Below are positions 27,191 to 37,245 of a DNA stretch of 53,157 bases, one piece after another. Every line of letters begins with the position of its first letter. The first letter of the stretch is position 1. The position numbers and the translations under genes are program-made. The DNA lies in assembly GCA_017984035.1 (NCBI GenBank), contig JAGOAF010000004.1, forward strand, positions 1 through 53,157. The letters are read 5' to 3'. Source of the DNA: Flavobacterium sp. GTDB lineage: Bacteria > Bacteroidota > Bacteroidia > Flavobacteriales > Flavobacteriaceae. Below the pieces are notes generated by a model. It was not told the origin of the DNA, did no database searches, and worked only from the letters and a program-made list of their open reading frames with translations.

Positions 27191-28336
27191 ATGTACATGA
27201 AAACTACCCGTCTATTTAAAGACTTTTTTGAAAGCGAAAAAGCAGGCGGATTGTTGTTACTTTTGGTTACTCTATTTTCTTTGGCTTTAGCCAATTCCCC
27301 CATTCAAGCTAGTTATGTCGAATTTTGGGAAACTGAAATTGGGCATCATTCCATTACCCATTGGATCGATGATGGACTCATGACTATTTTCTTCTTGTTG
27401 ATTGGATTGGAACTGGAGCGCGAAATGTATGGCGGTGAGTTGTCTAATATTAAAAACGCTGCTTTGCCTATTTTTGGTGCACTTGGCGGAATGCTTATTC
27501 CTGCAGCCATTTTTCTAGCTTTCAATTGGGGTACGCAAACACAAAATGGAGCAGGGATTCCAATGGCTACTGATATTGCTTTTGCTATTGGCATCTTATC
27601 CCTTTTGGGCAATCGAGTGCCTACTTCTTTAAAAATATTTTTGACCGCTTTGGCAGTCATTGACGACCTAGGCGCTATTCTTGTGATTGCTCTTTTTTAT
27701 ACAGAAACCATCTCTTTTCTGTATTTAGGTATGGCGTTTGGTGTCATGGGAATACTATTTATCCTCAATAGAAAAAATGTACACAACTTGATTCCGTATC
27801 TTATTGGAGGAGGATTGATGTGGTATTGCATGCTGAATTCAGGCGTTCATGCTACGATAACAGGTGTGCTTCTGGCCTTTGTCATTCCGTATGGGAATGG
27901 CGGTAAAAAAACCTCTTCCTACCGTTTGCAACACTTCTTGCACCGACCAGTCGCTTTTTTTATTCTACCTTTATTTGCTGTCGCCAATACCGGAATTGCT
28001 ATCGATGCTAATTGGCAAGAAGGTTTAACTCACGCCAATTCTATCGGAATTATGGTAGGTTTGATTCTGGGAAAACCCATTGGAATCACTCTTTTTGCTT
28101 TAGGCTGCGTGAAACTAGGTATTGGATCGCTTCCTAAAGATTTGCAATGGAAACAGATTTTAGGAGCCGGAATGCTCGGCGGAATTGGTTTTACTATGTC
28201 CATTTTCATTACCCTTTTGGCCTTCAAAAACGATGGCGTAGAAGTAATCACCTATTCTAAAATTGCCATCCTGGTTGCATCGTTTATCTCTGGAACTTTA
28301 GGGTTTTTGTGGTTGAAAATGAGTTTGAAGAAATAA
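27191..28336 (+). CDS. nhaA: Na+/H+ antiporter NhaA
   Basis: The 381-residue membrane protein has about 11-12 helices. The essential acidic motifs are present: PMATDIAFAIGIL, and LAVIDDLGAILVIALFY with the paired aspartates that bind Na+. The characteristic IGLELEREMYGGELS lies near residue 75. It exchanges internal Na+ for external protons and sets pH and salt tolerance. Two Met codons lie close together at the start (27191 and 27197); either may be used. Confidence 0.96.
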   Translation: MYMKTTRLFKDFFESEKAGGLLLLLVTLFSLALANSPIQASYVEFWETEIGHHSITHWIDDGLMTIFFLLIGLELEREMYGGELSNIKNAALPIFGALGGMLIPAAIFLAFNWGTQTQNGAGIPMATDIAFAIGILSLLGNRVPTSLKIFLTALAVIDDLGAILVIALFYTETISFLYLGMAFGVMGILFILNRKNVHNLIPYLIGGGLMWYCMLNSGVHATITGVLLAFVIPYGNGGKKTSSYRLQHFLHRPVAFFILPLFAVANTGIAIDANWQEGLTHANSIGIMVGLILGKPIGITLFALGCVKLGIGSLPKDLQWKQILGAGMLGGIGFTMSIFITLLAFKNDGVEVITYSKIAILVASFISGTLGFLWLKMSLKK

Positions 28337-28367
28337 AAAAAGGCCACAATTAACTGCAGCCTTTTTT
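28335..28367. terminator. terminator between nhaA and proC
   Basis: AAAAAAAGGC / GCCTTTTTT with an internal GCAG/CTGC-like centre. It overlaps the nhaA stop region and precedes the converging proC end, so it may serve both. Confidence 0.7.
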
Positions 28368-28384
28368 ATTATTTAAAAATACCT

Positions 28385-29161
28385 TTACCCCTTAATCTGT
28401 TTCAAAGATGTTTTAATTCCTCTAATTAACGACGAACTAAAACCGTGCATTTCCATTTCGTTCAACCCGGCAATCGTGCATCCTTGAGGTGTGGTTACTC
28501 GGTCAATCAATTGTTCTGGATGGGTTTTTTCTTCCAATAGCATTTCGGCAGCTCCTTTTACCGTTTGAGCCGAAATCGCTAAAGCCGTTTGCCAGTCGAA
28601 TCCAATTTCAATTCCAGCTTGCATTGACGCGCGAATGTAACGCAAGGCAAAAGCTGTTCCGCTAGCTGCCAAAACGGTTGCTGCATCCATTAATTTTTCA
28701 TCAATAATCGGTGCTGTTCCTAAACCTTCAAAAAGAGCTACTACTTGTTGTGCCGCTTCTTTATTGCTTTCTTGAAATGCAATACAGGTTGCCGAAGCGC
28801 CAAATTGCGCAGCAATATTGGGCATAATTCGTACCGCTTGATGTGTAGTGCCAATTTTATTTTGTACGTTTTCTATAGACAATCCACTCACTGCTGAAGC
28901 AATGATTTTATTAGTAATTGCAGGCAAAATTTCTTCCAATACCGTATCGACTTGGTATGGTTTAATAGTCAAAATAATAATATCTGCGTTTTGGATATTG
29001 TGTTTGTTGTCTTTAGAAACCGTAACACCTAATTGCTCTAAATGTAGAATATTCGAAATGTTTCTTCTGGTTACAGTAACTTGATTGCCAGTAGTAAATT
29101 TAGCAATTCCAATGGCGATAGAAGCTCCTAAGTTGCCTCCGCCAATAATGTGTACGTTCAT
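28385..29161 (-). CDS. proC: pyrroline-5-carboxylate reductase
   Basis: The 258-residue protein begins with the dinucleotide-binding IIGGGNLGASIAIG. RIMPNIAAQFGASAT (the RxMPN motif) follows, then the dimer-domain signature TTPQGCTIAGLNEMEMHGF, a variant of the usual SPGGTTIxGL. It reduces pyrroline-5-carboxylate to proline. It is the last gene of the minus-strand group with rsmA and mgtE, 45 bases after mgtE. Confidence 0.93.
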   Translation of the reverse strand: MNVHIIGGGNLGASIAIGIAKFTTGNQVTVTRRNISNILHLEQLGVTVSKDNKHNIQNADIIILTIKPYQVDTVLEEILPAITNKIIASAVSGLSIENVQNKIGTTHQAVRIMPNIAAQFGASATCIAFQESNKEAAQQVVALFEGLGTAPIIDEKLMDAATVLAASGTAFALRYIRASMQAGIEIGFDWQTALAISAQTVKGAAEMLLEEKTHPEQLIDRVTTPQGCTIAGLNEMEMHGFSSSLIRGIKTSLKQIKG

Positions 29162-29206
29162 GTTGTGTAGTTATAGTGGTTGTGTTGTTGTATTTGGATT
29201 TTTAAT

Positions 29207-30559
29207 TTAAAATCCTAAAATCAATTTTGCAATTGAAAAATAAATTAGAATTCCGCAAATATCATTACTGGTGGTAATAAACGGCCCTGTAGCCAAGGCG
29301 GGGTCTATTCCAAATTTATCCAATAATAAGGGTATAAATGTGCCTATCAATGACGCAATAATAATTACCGAAACTAGCGCTACTGTTACTATGATTCCAA
29401 TAATAATTTCTACATCTAATAAATAATGACTTCCTACAAATAAGATGGTAGCCAAAATTACTCCGTTAAGTAAGCTCAAAGCTACTTCTTTAATTAAACG
29501 ATTAAATAAAGAGCCACTCAAGGTGTTGTTAGCTAAACCTTGAACAATAATAGCCGAAGATTGTACCCCAACATTACCCGCCATTGCAGCAATTAATGGT
29601 GTGAAGAAAAACAATTTTCCGTGCTCTGTCATCGCGCCTTCAAAAAGACCCAACACTTTTACTGATATGAATCCGCCTAGTAAAGCCAAAACCAACCAAG
29701 GTAAACGCGCTTTCGTATGTTCAATAATATTGTCATCTGCCTCAACGTCTTGTGAGATACCCGCAGCTAACTGGTAATCTTCATCGGCTTCGTCCTTGAT
29801 TACATCGACAATATCGTCAATGGTAATGCGTCCAACCAAACGACCCAATTCGTCTACTACGGGAATCGCTTCTAAATCGTATTTTTGCATGATACGCGCC
29901 ACCTCAACGTCTTCGGTATCCACATTAACATAATTTAATTTTCGAATGTAGACATCGTTAATTGGTGTTCTAGAAGAAGTAGTCAATAAATCTTTAAGCG
30001 ACAAACGTCCTTTCAATCGGTCTTCATCATCGACCACATAAATAGAATGGACTCTTGAAATATTTTCAGCCTGAATGCGCATTTCTTTAATACAGGTCAA
30101 CACATTCCAGTTTTCGTTCACTTTCACCAACTCCTTGTGCATGATTCCCCCCGCAGTATCTTCGTCATAACGAAGCAAATCCACAATGTCTTTGGCGTGT
30201 TCAACGTCTTGTAATTCCGAAATTACTTCCGCTTTTATCTCTTGCGATAACTCGGCAATAATATCCGCGGCATCGTTCGTTTCTAACTCATCAAGCTCTT
30301 CAGCAATTTCTTTAGGAGAAAGTCGTTTTAAGATATTTTCACGTAAATCGTCCTCTAATTCCAAAAGAATTTCAGCCGTTTTATCACTATCTAAAACTTT
30401 AAAAATATACGTTGCCTCTTCAAAATCAAGCTCTTCAAGAACTTCGGCAATATCAGCATGGTGCATGTCATTCAACAAAACTTCCAACTGTTGGTCGTTT
30501 TTAGTTTGAATGAGTTGCTCTAATTCATGAATTAGCTCTTTGCTGATTTTAAATTCCAT
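29207..30559 (-). CDS. mgtE: magnesium transporter MgtE
   Basis: At 450 residues it has the complete MgtE plan. An acidic superhelical N domain (about 5-130) comes first, then a CBS-domain pair (about 135-255, with [20 protein letters not shown]), then a five-helix channel domain holding [20 protein letters not shown]. The cytosolic domains sense Mg2+ and close the channel when it is abundant. The start overlaps the rsmA stop by 11 bases, so translation is probably coupled. Confidence 0.96.
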   Translation of the reverse strand: MEFKISKELIHELEQLIQTKNDQQLEVLLNDMHHADIAEVLEELDFEEATYIFKVLDSDKTAEILLELEDDLRENILKRLSPKEIAEELDELETNDAADIIAELSQEIKAEVISELQDVEHAKDIVDLLRYDEDTAGGIMHKELVKVNENWNVLTCIKEMRIQAENISRVHSIYVVDDEDRLKGRLSLKDLLTTSSRTPINDVYIRKLNYVNVDTEDVEVARIMQKYDLEAIPVVDELGRLVGRITIDDIVDVIKDEADEDYQLAAGISQDVEADDNIIEHTKARLPWLVLALLGGFISVKVLGLFEGAMTEHGKLFFFTPLIAAMAGNVGVQSSAIIVQGLANNTLSGSLFNRLIKEVALSLLNGVILATILFVGSHYLLDVEIIIGIIVTVALVSVIIIASLIGTFIPLLLDKFGIDPALATGPFITTSNDICGILIYFSIAKLILGF

Positions 30560-31328
30560 CGGCTTCGATTTTTTGAGTGAGTGCTATAAAGTCCTCAACA
30601 CTAAGTTGTTCTGGACGAAGATCTAATACCTTATCTTCTCTTAAATTATCGGACAAATTTAAGGTTTTTAAACTGTTACGCAAGGTTTTTCTACGCTGTT
30701 GAAAGGCTGTTTTTACCACCGTGAAGAATAATTTTTCGCCACAAGGCAAACTAAAGTCTTCTTTACGTCGTAAACGCATCACACCCGATTTTACTTTTGG
30801 CGGCGGATTGAAGACATGCTCATCTACCGTAAACAAGTATTCAGCATCGTAAAATGCTTGTGCCAAAACCGACAAAATTCCATAGGTTTTGCTGCCTTTT
30901 TTCTCGCAAATACGTTCGGCCACTTCCTTTTGGAACATCCCTGAAAACTCTGGAATTTGGTGTCGAAATTCCAACGTTCTAAACACAATTTGTGTCGAAA
31001 TATTATAAGGGAAGTTTCCAATAATAGCAAATTGCTTGCCTTCAAAAATTTCTTTTATATCATAGCGGAGAAAGTCCTTCGAAATGATTTTGTCTTTCAA
31101 CTTAGGATAATTAGCATCTAAATACGTCACCGACTCAGTATCAATTTCAATCACATAGGTAGTGGTGGGTTTGTCCAATAAATATTTAGTCAAAACACCC
31201 ATTCCAGGCCCTATTTCTAGCACATCATCATAGCCTTCTAAACTCAAGGTGTCAGCAATAGCTTTAGCAATGCTTTCGTCTTTTAAGAAATGTTGTCCGA
31301 GGTGTTTTTTTGCTTTTACTTTTTCCAT
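30549..31328 (-). CDS. rsmA: 16S rRNA dimethyladenosine transferase RsmA (KsgA)
   Basis: The 259-residue protein starts [17 protein letters not shown]. The motifs are GQHFLKD, the SAM-binding [12 protein letters not shown], and the catalytic [10 protein letters not shown] (NxPY). It dimethylates two adjacent adenines near the 3' end of 16S rRNA late in 30S assembly. An in-frame GTG at 31346 would add six residues, but those codons lie in a dispersed palindromic repeat (31332-31359), so ATG 31328 is chosen. Confidence 0.96.
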   Translation of the reverse strand: MEKVKAKKHLGQHFLKDESIAKAIADTLSLEGYDDVLEIGPGMGVLTKYLLDKPTTTYVIEIDTESVTYLDANYPKLKDKIISKDFLRYDIKEIFEGKQFAIIGNFPYNISTQIVFRTLEFRHQIPEFSGMFQKEVAERICEKKGSKTYGILSVLAQAFYDAEYLFTVDEHVFNPPPKVKSGVMRLRRKEDFSLPCGEKLFFTVVKTAFQQRRKTLRNSLKTLNLSDNLREDKVLDLRPEQLSVEDFIALTQKIEADGI

Positions 31329-31331
31329 TGA

Positions 31332-31359
31332 GTCATTGCGAGGCACAAGGCAATCTCGC
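31332..31359. repeat. dispersed palindromic repeat of the ATTGCGAGG...CAATCTC type
   Basis: The segment reads GTCATTGCGAGG-CACAA-GGCAATCTCGC, with near-complementary arms (ATTGC/GCAAT and GCGAG-type ends). I recognise this as a short palindromic intergenic repeat seen many times in some Bacteroidota genomes. Only one copy is in this window. It sits between DUF4286 and rsmA. Confidence 0.65.
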
Positions 31360-31365
31360 TTTTTT

Positions 31366-31680
31366 TTAATTGTGTTCAGAAATCACCTCTAGCTCTGTTC
31401 TAAAAGCCAGCATTTTTTCACCATATAACTGGTAACTTTCTTGACGGAATCGCGGTGCATCTTCTGCATAATACTTGTCCAAAGTCGCTTTACTATCCGT
31501 TGTAAATTGAATCGAATAGGTCGTTCCTCCCATTTCTTCCTCAATTAAAACCTTCACAATTTTTGCCGAAGAAAATTTTCCCGTAGCCAAAATCGCTGGA
31601 ATTCGGGTTTGTTGCATCCATTGTAACCATTGGTCTTGAACGCTTTCGTGTATATTTACTGTTACGTTGTAAAGTATCAT
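31366..31680 (-). CDS. DUF4286 family protein
   Basis: The 104-residue protein starts [20 protein letters not shown]. It contains the family pattern [16 protein letters not shown] and [20 protein letters not shown], an alpha/beta ferredoxin-like small domain of unknown function. The upstream in-frame extension to 31797 has unusual composition and no similarity, so ATG 31680 is preferred. It lies 37 bases upstream of rsmA, separated only by the repeat element, and may share its transcript. Confidence 0.85.
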   Translation of the reverse strand: MILYNVTVNIHESVQDQWLQWMQQTRIPAILATGKFSSAKIVKVLIEEEMGGTTYSIQFTTDSKATLDKYYAEDAPRFRQESYQLYGEKMLAFRTELEVISEHN

Positions 31681-31846
31681 ATTTGTTTGTGCGTATGTTA
31701 TTGATGTGTTTATTAGGTCACTATTAAACCGAATAAATTGGATTTTGACTTGCTTTTGTTGGATTTTATATTTCCAATTGAATTCATTAAAACCCAAATG
31801 GGATTAGTTGCGTAAAGTAAAAAATTTCTAGGTGGGTTTAAAGTAA

Positions 31847-33118
31847 TTAGTTTATAATATCAAACCCACAATACGGACGCAATACTTCTGGAATTACAAT
31901 ACCTTCTGGTGTTTGGTAATTTTCTATAATGCCGGCTAAAACTCTTGGCAAGGCCAATGAACTTCCATTTAAGGTATGTGCCAATTGGTTTTTTCCGTCC
32001 TTGTCTTTGAAACGCAATTTCAAACGGTTCGCTTGAAATGTTTCAAAATTAGACACAGAAGAAATTTCCAACCAGCGATCTTGAGCTGTAGAAAATACTT
32101 CAAAATCATAGGTTAATGCCGAAGTGAATCCCATGTCACCGCCACACAAACGCAAGATTCTATAAGGTAATTTAAGTTCTTGTAAAATGTTTTTTACGTG
32201 TTCTACCATTCCGTCTAAAGCCTCGTACGATTTGTCTGGGTGCTCTACGCGAACAATTTCTACTTTGTCAAATTGGTGCAAACGGTTCAAGCCACGTACG
32301 TGCGCTCCATACGATCCTGCTTCACGACGGAAACATGGCGTGTAGGCCGTACACAAAACAGGCAATTCACTTTCGTTCAAAATCACATCGCGAAACAAAT
32401 TGGTTACCGGTACCTCAGCCGTAGGAATCAAATACAAATCGTCAATAGTCGAATGGTACATTTGTCCTTCTTTGTCTGGCAATTGTCCTGTTCCGTAACC
32501 TGATGCTTCGTTAACCAAATGCGGCACTTGCATTTCTTTGTAACCTGCTGCCGTATTTTTATCTAAGAAATAATTGATTAATGCACGTTGCAAACGCGCT
32601 CCTTTTCCTTTGTACACTGGAAAACCTGCTCCTGTGATTTTCACCCCCAACTCAAAGTCGATGATGTCGTATTTTTTTACTAATTCCCAATGTGGTTGTG
32701 CGCCTTCGTGCAAAACAGGAATGGTGCCTTCTTCAAAAACGGTTAGGTTTTCTTCGGGTGTTTTTCCTTCCGGTACAATGTCGGCAGGTAAATTAGGTAA
32801 GCTGTATAATTTTTGCGTTAATTCTTCGGCTAAAGCTTCCGCTTTTTCTCCCAAATCTTTGCTTTTTTCTTTTAAGGCAACAGTCTTTTCTTTTAAAATA
32901 GCAGCTTTTGCTTTCTCGCCACTTTTCATCAATTCGCCAATGTCTTTGGACAATTTATTAGATTCGGATAAAGTGTTGTCTAATTCTACTTGCGTAGCAC
33001 GACGTTGTTCATCTAATTGAACGACCTCATCTACAATTCCTTTGGCATCGATGTTTCTTTTTGCCAAAGCTTTGATTACTTTTTCCTGATTCTCTCTAAT
33101 AAATGCAATTTGTAACAT
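31847..33118 (-). CDS. serS: serine--tRNA ligase
   Basis: The 423-residue class II synthetase starts MLQIAFIRENQEKVIKALAK. The N-terminal helical arm (about 25-105) is a heptad-rich coiled coil that grips the tRNA-Ser long arm. Motif 2 is present as PCFRREAGSYGAHVRGLNR and motif 3 as NGSSLALPRVLAGIIEN. It charges tRNA-Ser (and tRNA-Sec if present). The chosen ATG follows a TAAATTTG box (minus, 33172-33165). A GC-rich self-complementary GCGCCTTGCGC lies in the presumed leader. Confidence 0.97.
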   Translation of the reverse strand: MLQIAFIRENQEKVIKALAKRNIDAKGIVDEVVQLDEQRRATQVELDNTLSESNKLSKDIGELMKSGEKAKAAILKEKTVALKEKSKDLGEKAEALAEELTQKLYSLPNLPADIVPEGKTPEENLTVFEEGTIPVLHEGAQPHWELVKKYDIIDFELGVKITGAGFPVYKGKGARLQRALINYFLDKNTAAGYKEMQVPHLVNEASGYGTGQLPDKEGQMYHSTIDDLYLIPTAEVPVTNLFRDVILNESELPVLCTAYTPCFRREAGSYGAHVRGLNRLHQFDKVEIVRVEHPDKSYEALDGMVEHVKNILQELKLPYRILRLCGGDMGFTSALTYDFEVFSTAQDRWLEISSVSNFETFQANRLKLRFKDKDGKNQLAHTLNGSSLALPRVLAGIIENYQTPEGIVIPEVLRPYCGFDIIN

Positions 33119-33261
33119 AGCTTGATTTTTATAACTCTCTGTAATTTTTTGCGCCTTGCGCACGCAAATTTAAGGAAATGTTTGCTAAGAACGAGACAAA
33201 GTTGTTAGTTTTCCAAAGCTTCGATTATGGGTTTTACCCTTTTGTAGGCTAGAAACCGTAG

Positions 33262-33291
33262 TTGTACCTATGATAAAAAAAGTTATTTTTG
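33262..33291 (+). promoter_or_regulatory. promoter of the metG unit
   Basis: TTG (33262-33264), 19 bases, TATTTTTG (33284-33291): a full match to the flavobacterial consensus, 41 bases before the metG ATG. Nothing else is seen in the serS-metG gap apart from the serS promoter box. Confidence 0.65.
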
Positions 33292-33332
33292 CAGTCATTC
33301 TGAATTCATTTCAGGAGTATTAAACTGTTATT

Positions 33333-35393
33333 ATGTTAGAAAATCCAAAAAGATATACTATTACAGCGGCCTTGCCTTACACTAACGGCCCAATTCATAT
33401 CGGCCATTTGGCTGGTGTTTACGTGCCTTCAGACATTTATTCTCGTTATTTGCGTTTACAAGGACGAGACGTGTTGTTTGTTTGCGGAAGCGACGAACAT
33501 GGTGTTGCCATTTCGATGAAAGCCAAAAAAGAAGGGATTACGCCTCAAGAAGTAATCGATAAATACGATGGTATTATACGTAAATCGTTTGTTGATTTTG
33601 GGATTTCTTTTGATAACTATTCTAGAACTTCGGCTCAAATTCATCACGAAACAGCATCAGAATTCTTTAAAACTTTGTATGACAAAGGCGATTTTATTGA
33701 AGAAGTCACGGAGCAATTGTATGATGCCAAAGCAGATCAATTTTTGGCGGACCGATTTGTAACCGGAACTTGCCCAAAATGCAGCAACGAAGAAGCCTAC
33801 GGCGATCAATGCGAAAAATGTGGCTCTACCTTAAACGCTACCGATTTGATCAATCCAAAATCTACCATTACTGGAGAAACGCCTGTTTTGAAATCCACCA
33901 AACATTGGTTTTTACCTTTGGATCGTTACGAAGCCTTTTTAAAAGAATGGATATTGGTAGGACATAAAAACGATTGGAAACCTAACGTGTATGGCCAAGT
34001 AAAATCGTGGATTGATGGCGGTTTAGAACCCCGTGCCGTAACCCGTGATTTGGATTGGGGAATTGACGTGCCGGTTGCAGGTGCCGAAGGAAAAAAATTA
34101 TACGTTTGGTTTGATGCCCCTATTGGTTATATCTCTTCTTCAAAAGAATGGGCGGCACGCGAAGGAAAAAATTGGGAACCCTATTGGAAAGCCCAAGACA
34201 CCAAATTAGTGCACTTCATTGGAAAAGATAATATTGTGTTTCATTGCATCATTTTTCCAGCGATGTTGAAGGCTGAAGGAAGTTATATTTTACCAGATAA
34301 TGTGCCGGCGAATGAGTTCTTGAACTTGGAAGGTAACAAATTATCGACCTCTAAAAACTGGGCGGTTTGGCTCCACGAATATTTGGAAGAATTTCCAAAT
34401 CAGCAAGATGTCTTGCGTTATGCTTTGACCTCGAATGCGCCAGAAACTAAAGACAATGACTTTACTTGGAAGGATTTCCAAGCAAGAAATAACAACGAAC
34501 TCGTAGCGATTTTTGGAAATTTTATCAATCGTGTCGTGGTATTGACTAATAAATATTATAATGGCATCGTCCCACAACCGAATCAACTTTCGGAAGTGGA
34601 CGAACAAACTTTGGCCGAATTAAAAGCCTATCCAGCGGTAATTTCGAGTTCGATTGAACGGTACCGTTTTAGAGAAGCTTTGGGCGAAATGATGAATGCT
34701 GCTCGTTTAGGAAATAAATATTTGGCCGACGAAGAGCCCTGGAAAGTCATCAAAGACTATCCAGAGCGTGTGCAAACTCAAATGTATGTAGCTTTACAAA
34801 TTGCCGCTGCTTTGAGTACTTTATGCGAACCCTTTTTACCTTTTACAGCTAAAAAATTAAGTCGCATTTTAAAAATTCAACAACCGTTAGACTGGAACGC
34901 AATTGCTGAAAATAGCGACTTACTTCCTGCAGGACATCAAATTGGCGAAGCAGAATTGCTTTTTGCTAAAATTGAAGACGAAGAAATCCAAAAACAAATC
35001 AATAAATTGGAAGCAACAAAAACAGCCAACCTAGCCGAAAATAAAAAAGCTGAACCACAAAAAGAAGCAATTCAATTTGAGGATTTTGCTAAAATGGATT
35101 TGCGTGTGGGAACCATTTTGGAGGCCGAAAAAATGCCAAAAGCCAACAAACTTTTAATCTTAAAAGTAGACACTGGAATTGACGTTCGCACCATCGTTTC
35201 TGGAATAGCTGAAAGTTTTGCGCCAGAGGATATCATTGGTAAAAAAGTGACTGTTTTAGTCAATTTGGCACCAAGAAACCTTCGCGGCGTGGAAAGCCAA
35301 GGCATGATTTTGATGACTACTAATGCCGAAGGAAAATTAGTATTTGTCAATCCAGATACTGAAGGAGTTGGGAATGGAGAAACGATTAATTAA
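33333..35393 (+). CDS. metG: methionine--tRNA ligase
   Basis: The 686-residue class I synthetase carries the HIGH motif as PIHIGHLAG, a zinc knuckle [18 protein letters not shown], and KMSKS in the form [10 protein letters not shown]. The C-terminal 110 residues form an EMAP-II-like tRNA-binding/dimerisation domain ([20 protein letters not shown]). It charges both initiator and elongator tRNA-Met. It is first in a unit with the HAD hydrolase 3 bases downstream. Confidence 0.97.
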   Translation: MLENPKRYTITAALPYTNGPIHIGHLAGVYVPSDIYSRYLRLQGRDVLFVCGSDEHGVAISMKAKKEGITPQEVIDKYDGIIRKSFVDFGISFDNYSRTSAQIHHETASEFFKTLYDKGDFIEEVTEQLYDAKADQFLADRFVTGTCPKCSNEEAYGDQCEKCGSTLNATDLINPKSTITGETPVLKSTKHWFLPLDRYEAFLKEWILVGHKNDWKPNVYGQVKSWIDGGLEPRAVTRDLDWGIDVPVAGAEGKKLYVWFDAPIGYISSSKEWAAREGKNWEPYWKAQDTKLVHFIGKDNIVFHCIIFPAMLKAEGSYILPDNVPANEFLNLEGNKLSTSKNWAVWLHEYLEEFPNQQDVLRYALTSNAPETKDNDFTWKDFQARNNNELVAIFGNFINRVVVLTNKYYNGIVPQPNQLSEVDEQTLAELKAYPAVISSSIERYRFREALGEMMNAARLGNKYLADEEPWKVIKDYPERVQTQMYVALQIAAALSTLCEPFLPFTAKKLSRILKIQQPLDWNAIAENSDLLPAGHQIGEAELLFAKIEDEEIQKQINKLEATKTANLAENKKAEPQKEAIQFEDFAKMDLRVGTILEAEKMPKANKLLILKVDTGIDVRTIVSGIAESFAPEDIIGKKVTVLVNLAPRNLRGVESQGMILMTTNAEGKLVFVNPDTEGVGNGETIN

Positions 35394-35396
35394 TAT

Positions 35397-36080
35397 ATGA
35401 CACCGAAAATCATAGCTTTTGACGCCGACGATACCCTTTGGGTAAACGAAACTTATTTTGACGAAACCGAAACGAAATTTTGCGAATTGATGCAAGATTA
35501 CCTTTCGCATCAAGGAATTTCTCAAGAATTATTCAAAATAGAAATTGCTAATTTGAAGTTGTATGGTTACGGAATTAAAGGATATATTCTTTCCATGATA
35601 GAAGCTGCAATGGCTATTTCAAATAACACGATTCCTGTTGAGGTGATTGAAAAAATCATTCAGTATGGTAAAGAATTGCTTGAAAAACCAATTGTTCTTC
35701 TGGATGGGGTTGAAGAAACCTTAGAGGCTTTAAAAGGAAAATACAAATTAGTTGTTGCTACCAAAGGCGATTTATTGGACCAAAGACGAAAATTACACAA
35801 TTCTGGATTGGGACATTATTTTCATCACATTGAAGTCATGGCAGACAAGCAAGAAATCGATTATTCCGATTTGATAAAACGTCTTGACATTACGCCTTCT
35901 GACTTTTTAATGATTGGAAACTCCTTAAAATCGGATGTTTTACCTGTATTAAATATTGGCGGTCATGGTGTTCACATACCGTTTCATACTACTTGGGCAC
36001 ATGAACGAATTGACCATACAATTGAGCATGAAAATTTTCATGCCTTTGAAAAAATCACCGACGTTTTGCGATTGGTATAA
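35397..36080 (+). CDS. HAD-family hydrolase
   Basis: The 227-residue HAD phosphatase has motif I IAFDADDTLWVNE (the nucleophile Asp pair), motif II VVATKGD, and motif IV MIGNSLKSDVLPVLNIGG. A helical cap lies between motifs I and II (about 20-90). The broad class dephosphorylates small metabolites, and the substrate is unknown. It starts three bases after the metG stop, so it is co-expressed with it. The same order is common in flavobacteria as far as I recall, but the functional meaning is unclear. Confidence 0.9.
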   Translation: MTPKIIAFDADDTLWVNETYFDETETKFCELMQDYLSHQGISQELFKIEIANLKLYGYGIKGYILSMIEAAMAISNNTIPVEVIEKIIQYGKELLEKPIVLLDGVEETLEALKGKYKLVVATKGDLLDQRRKLHNSGLGHYFHHIEVMADKQEIDYSDLIKRLDITPSDFLMIGNSLKSDVLPVLNIGGHGVHIPFHTTWAHERIDHTIEHENFHAFEKITDVLRLV

Positions 36081-36111
36081 CAACTCATTTCATCAATTGT
36101 GATCTACTAAA

Positions 36112-36735
36112 ATGAAACAAAAACTCGACCTTACTACCTGGAACCGAAAAGAACATTTTTTGTTTTTCAAACAAATGGAAGAGCCTTTTTATGGCATTAC
36201 TACCACAATAGATTGTACTCAAGCCTATGGAAAAGCAAAAACATTGGGTGTTTCATTTTTTAGTTATTACCTTCATAAAACCTTAAGTGCAGTCAATGCG
36301 ATTGAGAATTTTAGATACCGAATTATTGGAGATGAAGTCTATATTTTTGATGTAATTGACGCTTCGGCAACCGTAATGCGAGAAGATACCACCTTTGGAT
36401 TTTCGTATATGCCTTATACTGAAAACCCGATTGATTTTGCACAAATTGTTCAAACTGAAATCGAACGCATTCAAACTACAACGGGTGTTTTTACCAGAGA
36501 ATATCCAGAGAATTTGATTCATTTTTCCGCTTTGCCATGGATCAATTTTACTTCTTTATCGCATGCGCGAAGTTTTTCTTGGCCCGACAGTTGCCCTAAA
36601 ATTTCTTTTGGAAAACTTACAGATGAAAACGGAATTAAATCAATGCCCATTTCGGTTCATGTGCATCACGGTTTGGTGGATGGCTATCATGTCGGATTAT
36701 TTCTAGACGCATTACAACAATCGATGAACGAATAA
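36112..36735 (+). CDS. CatA-like O-acetyltransferase (chloramphenicol acetyltransferase family)
   Basis: The 207-residue protein has the CAT-family active site VHHGLVDGYHVGLFLD (HHxxxDG, catalytic His). The N-terminal LTTWNRKEHFLFF and the FSALPWINFTSLSH strand are typical of the family. True CATs acetylate chloramphenicol, but chromosomal CatA-like proteins in Bacteroidota often have no proven drug activity. Sequence context is core genome with no mobile-element trace, so a native role is equally likely. It follows the HAD gene by 31 bases. Confidence 0.88.
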   Translation: MKQKLDLTTWNRKEHFLFFKQMEEPFYGITTTIDCTQAYGKAKTLGVSFFSYYLHKTLSAVNAIENFRYRIIGDEVYIFDVIDASATVMREDTTFGFSYMPYTENPIDFAQIVQTEIERIQTTTGVFTREYPENLIHFSALPWINFTSLSHARSFSWPDSCPKISFGKLTDENGIKSMPISVHVHHGLVDGYHVGLFLDALQQSMNE

Positions 36736-36737
36736 AA

Positions 36738-36774
36738 AAAGCACAAAGTCTTTTTAACTTTGTGCCTTTTAAAT
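36738..36774. terminator. bidirectional terminator between CatA-like gene and ssb
   Basis: GCACAAAG / CTTTGTGC arms with flanking A and T runs lie in the gap of about 50 bases between two converging genes. Confidence 0.8.
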
Positions 36775-36787
36775 ATTGGGGGGCTAT

Positions 36788-37111
36788 TTATTTACCTAGC
36801 AATAGGACTTCATTAACAACTATATCCGTTACGTATCGTTTTTCTCCGTTTTTATCGTCATAGCTACGATGTGTTAGTTTCCCTTCTATGGCGATTTCTT
36901 TTCCTTTGGTCACATATTTTTCAATGATTTCAGCAGTTTTGCCCCAAGCGGTTACGCGATGCCATTCGGTTTGTTCTACTTTGTCTCCATTGTCTTTGTA
37001 ATAGACATCATTAGTAGCGATAGTTATTGTAGTTACTTTTTTTCCTCCTTCTAAGTTTTTTACTTCAGGATCTTGACCTACTCGTCCAATTAATTGCACT
37101 CTGTTTTTCAT
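36788..37111 (-). CDS. ssb: short single-stranded DNA-binding protein
   Basis: The 107-residue protein is an SSB OB-fold: MKNRVQLIGRVGQDPEVK, TEWHRVTAWGKTAEIIEKYV and KEIAIEGKLTHRSYDD. It stops at VVNEVLLLGK, immediately after the fold. It therefore lacks the flexible tail and the acidic DDDIPF-like tip through which standard bacterial SSBs recruit repair and replication partners. It may be a second, specialised SSB rather than the essential one. It is divergent from the Zn-ribbon gene. Confidence 0.92.
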   Translation of the reverse strand: MKNRVQLIGRVGQDPEVKNLEGGKKVTTITIATNDVYYKDNGDKVEQTEWHRVTAWGKTAEIIEKYVTKGKEIAIEGKLTHRSYDDKNGEKRYVTDIVVNEVLLLGK

Positions 37112-37199
37112 GGCATATAAATTTAAATAGTTATAAATAAATGTGTTAACTGATTCGTTTCAATCAACCCTGCAAAAATGGGATAGGTGCTAAAAATTA

Positions 37200-37240
37200 T
37201 TCGGTAACTAACTATTTACTTTCGGTTGTAACTATTTGTA
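37200..37240. repeat. tandem 20-21 bp imperfect direct repeat
   Basis: TTCGGT-AAC-TAACTATTT-ACT (37200-37220) is followed directly by TTCGGT-TG-TAACTATTT-GTA (37221-37240). The period is about two helical turns and the block ends 5 bases upstream of the -33 element of the next gene, so it resembles a tandem operator. Confidence 0.6.
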
Positions 37241-37245
37241 AACGT

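Noticed and set aside
31681..31797. N-terminal extension of DUF4286 (39 codons)
   Set aside because: It precedes the family start motif [13 protein letters not shown]; its composition is atypical and it likely represents the untranslated region.
32574..33020. 148-codon open frame antisense to serS
   Set aside because: It lies wholly inside serS opposite the coiled coil; its composition is a by-product of the Lys/Glu-rich sense codons.
36112..36735. Acquired chloramphenicol resistance gene
   Set aside because: The gene is CatA-like, but it sits in a core operon with metG and HAD, without repeats or insertion sequences and with ordinary base composition.
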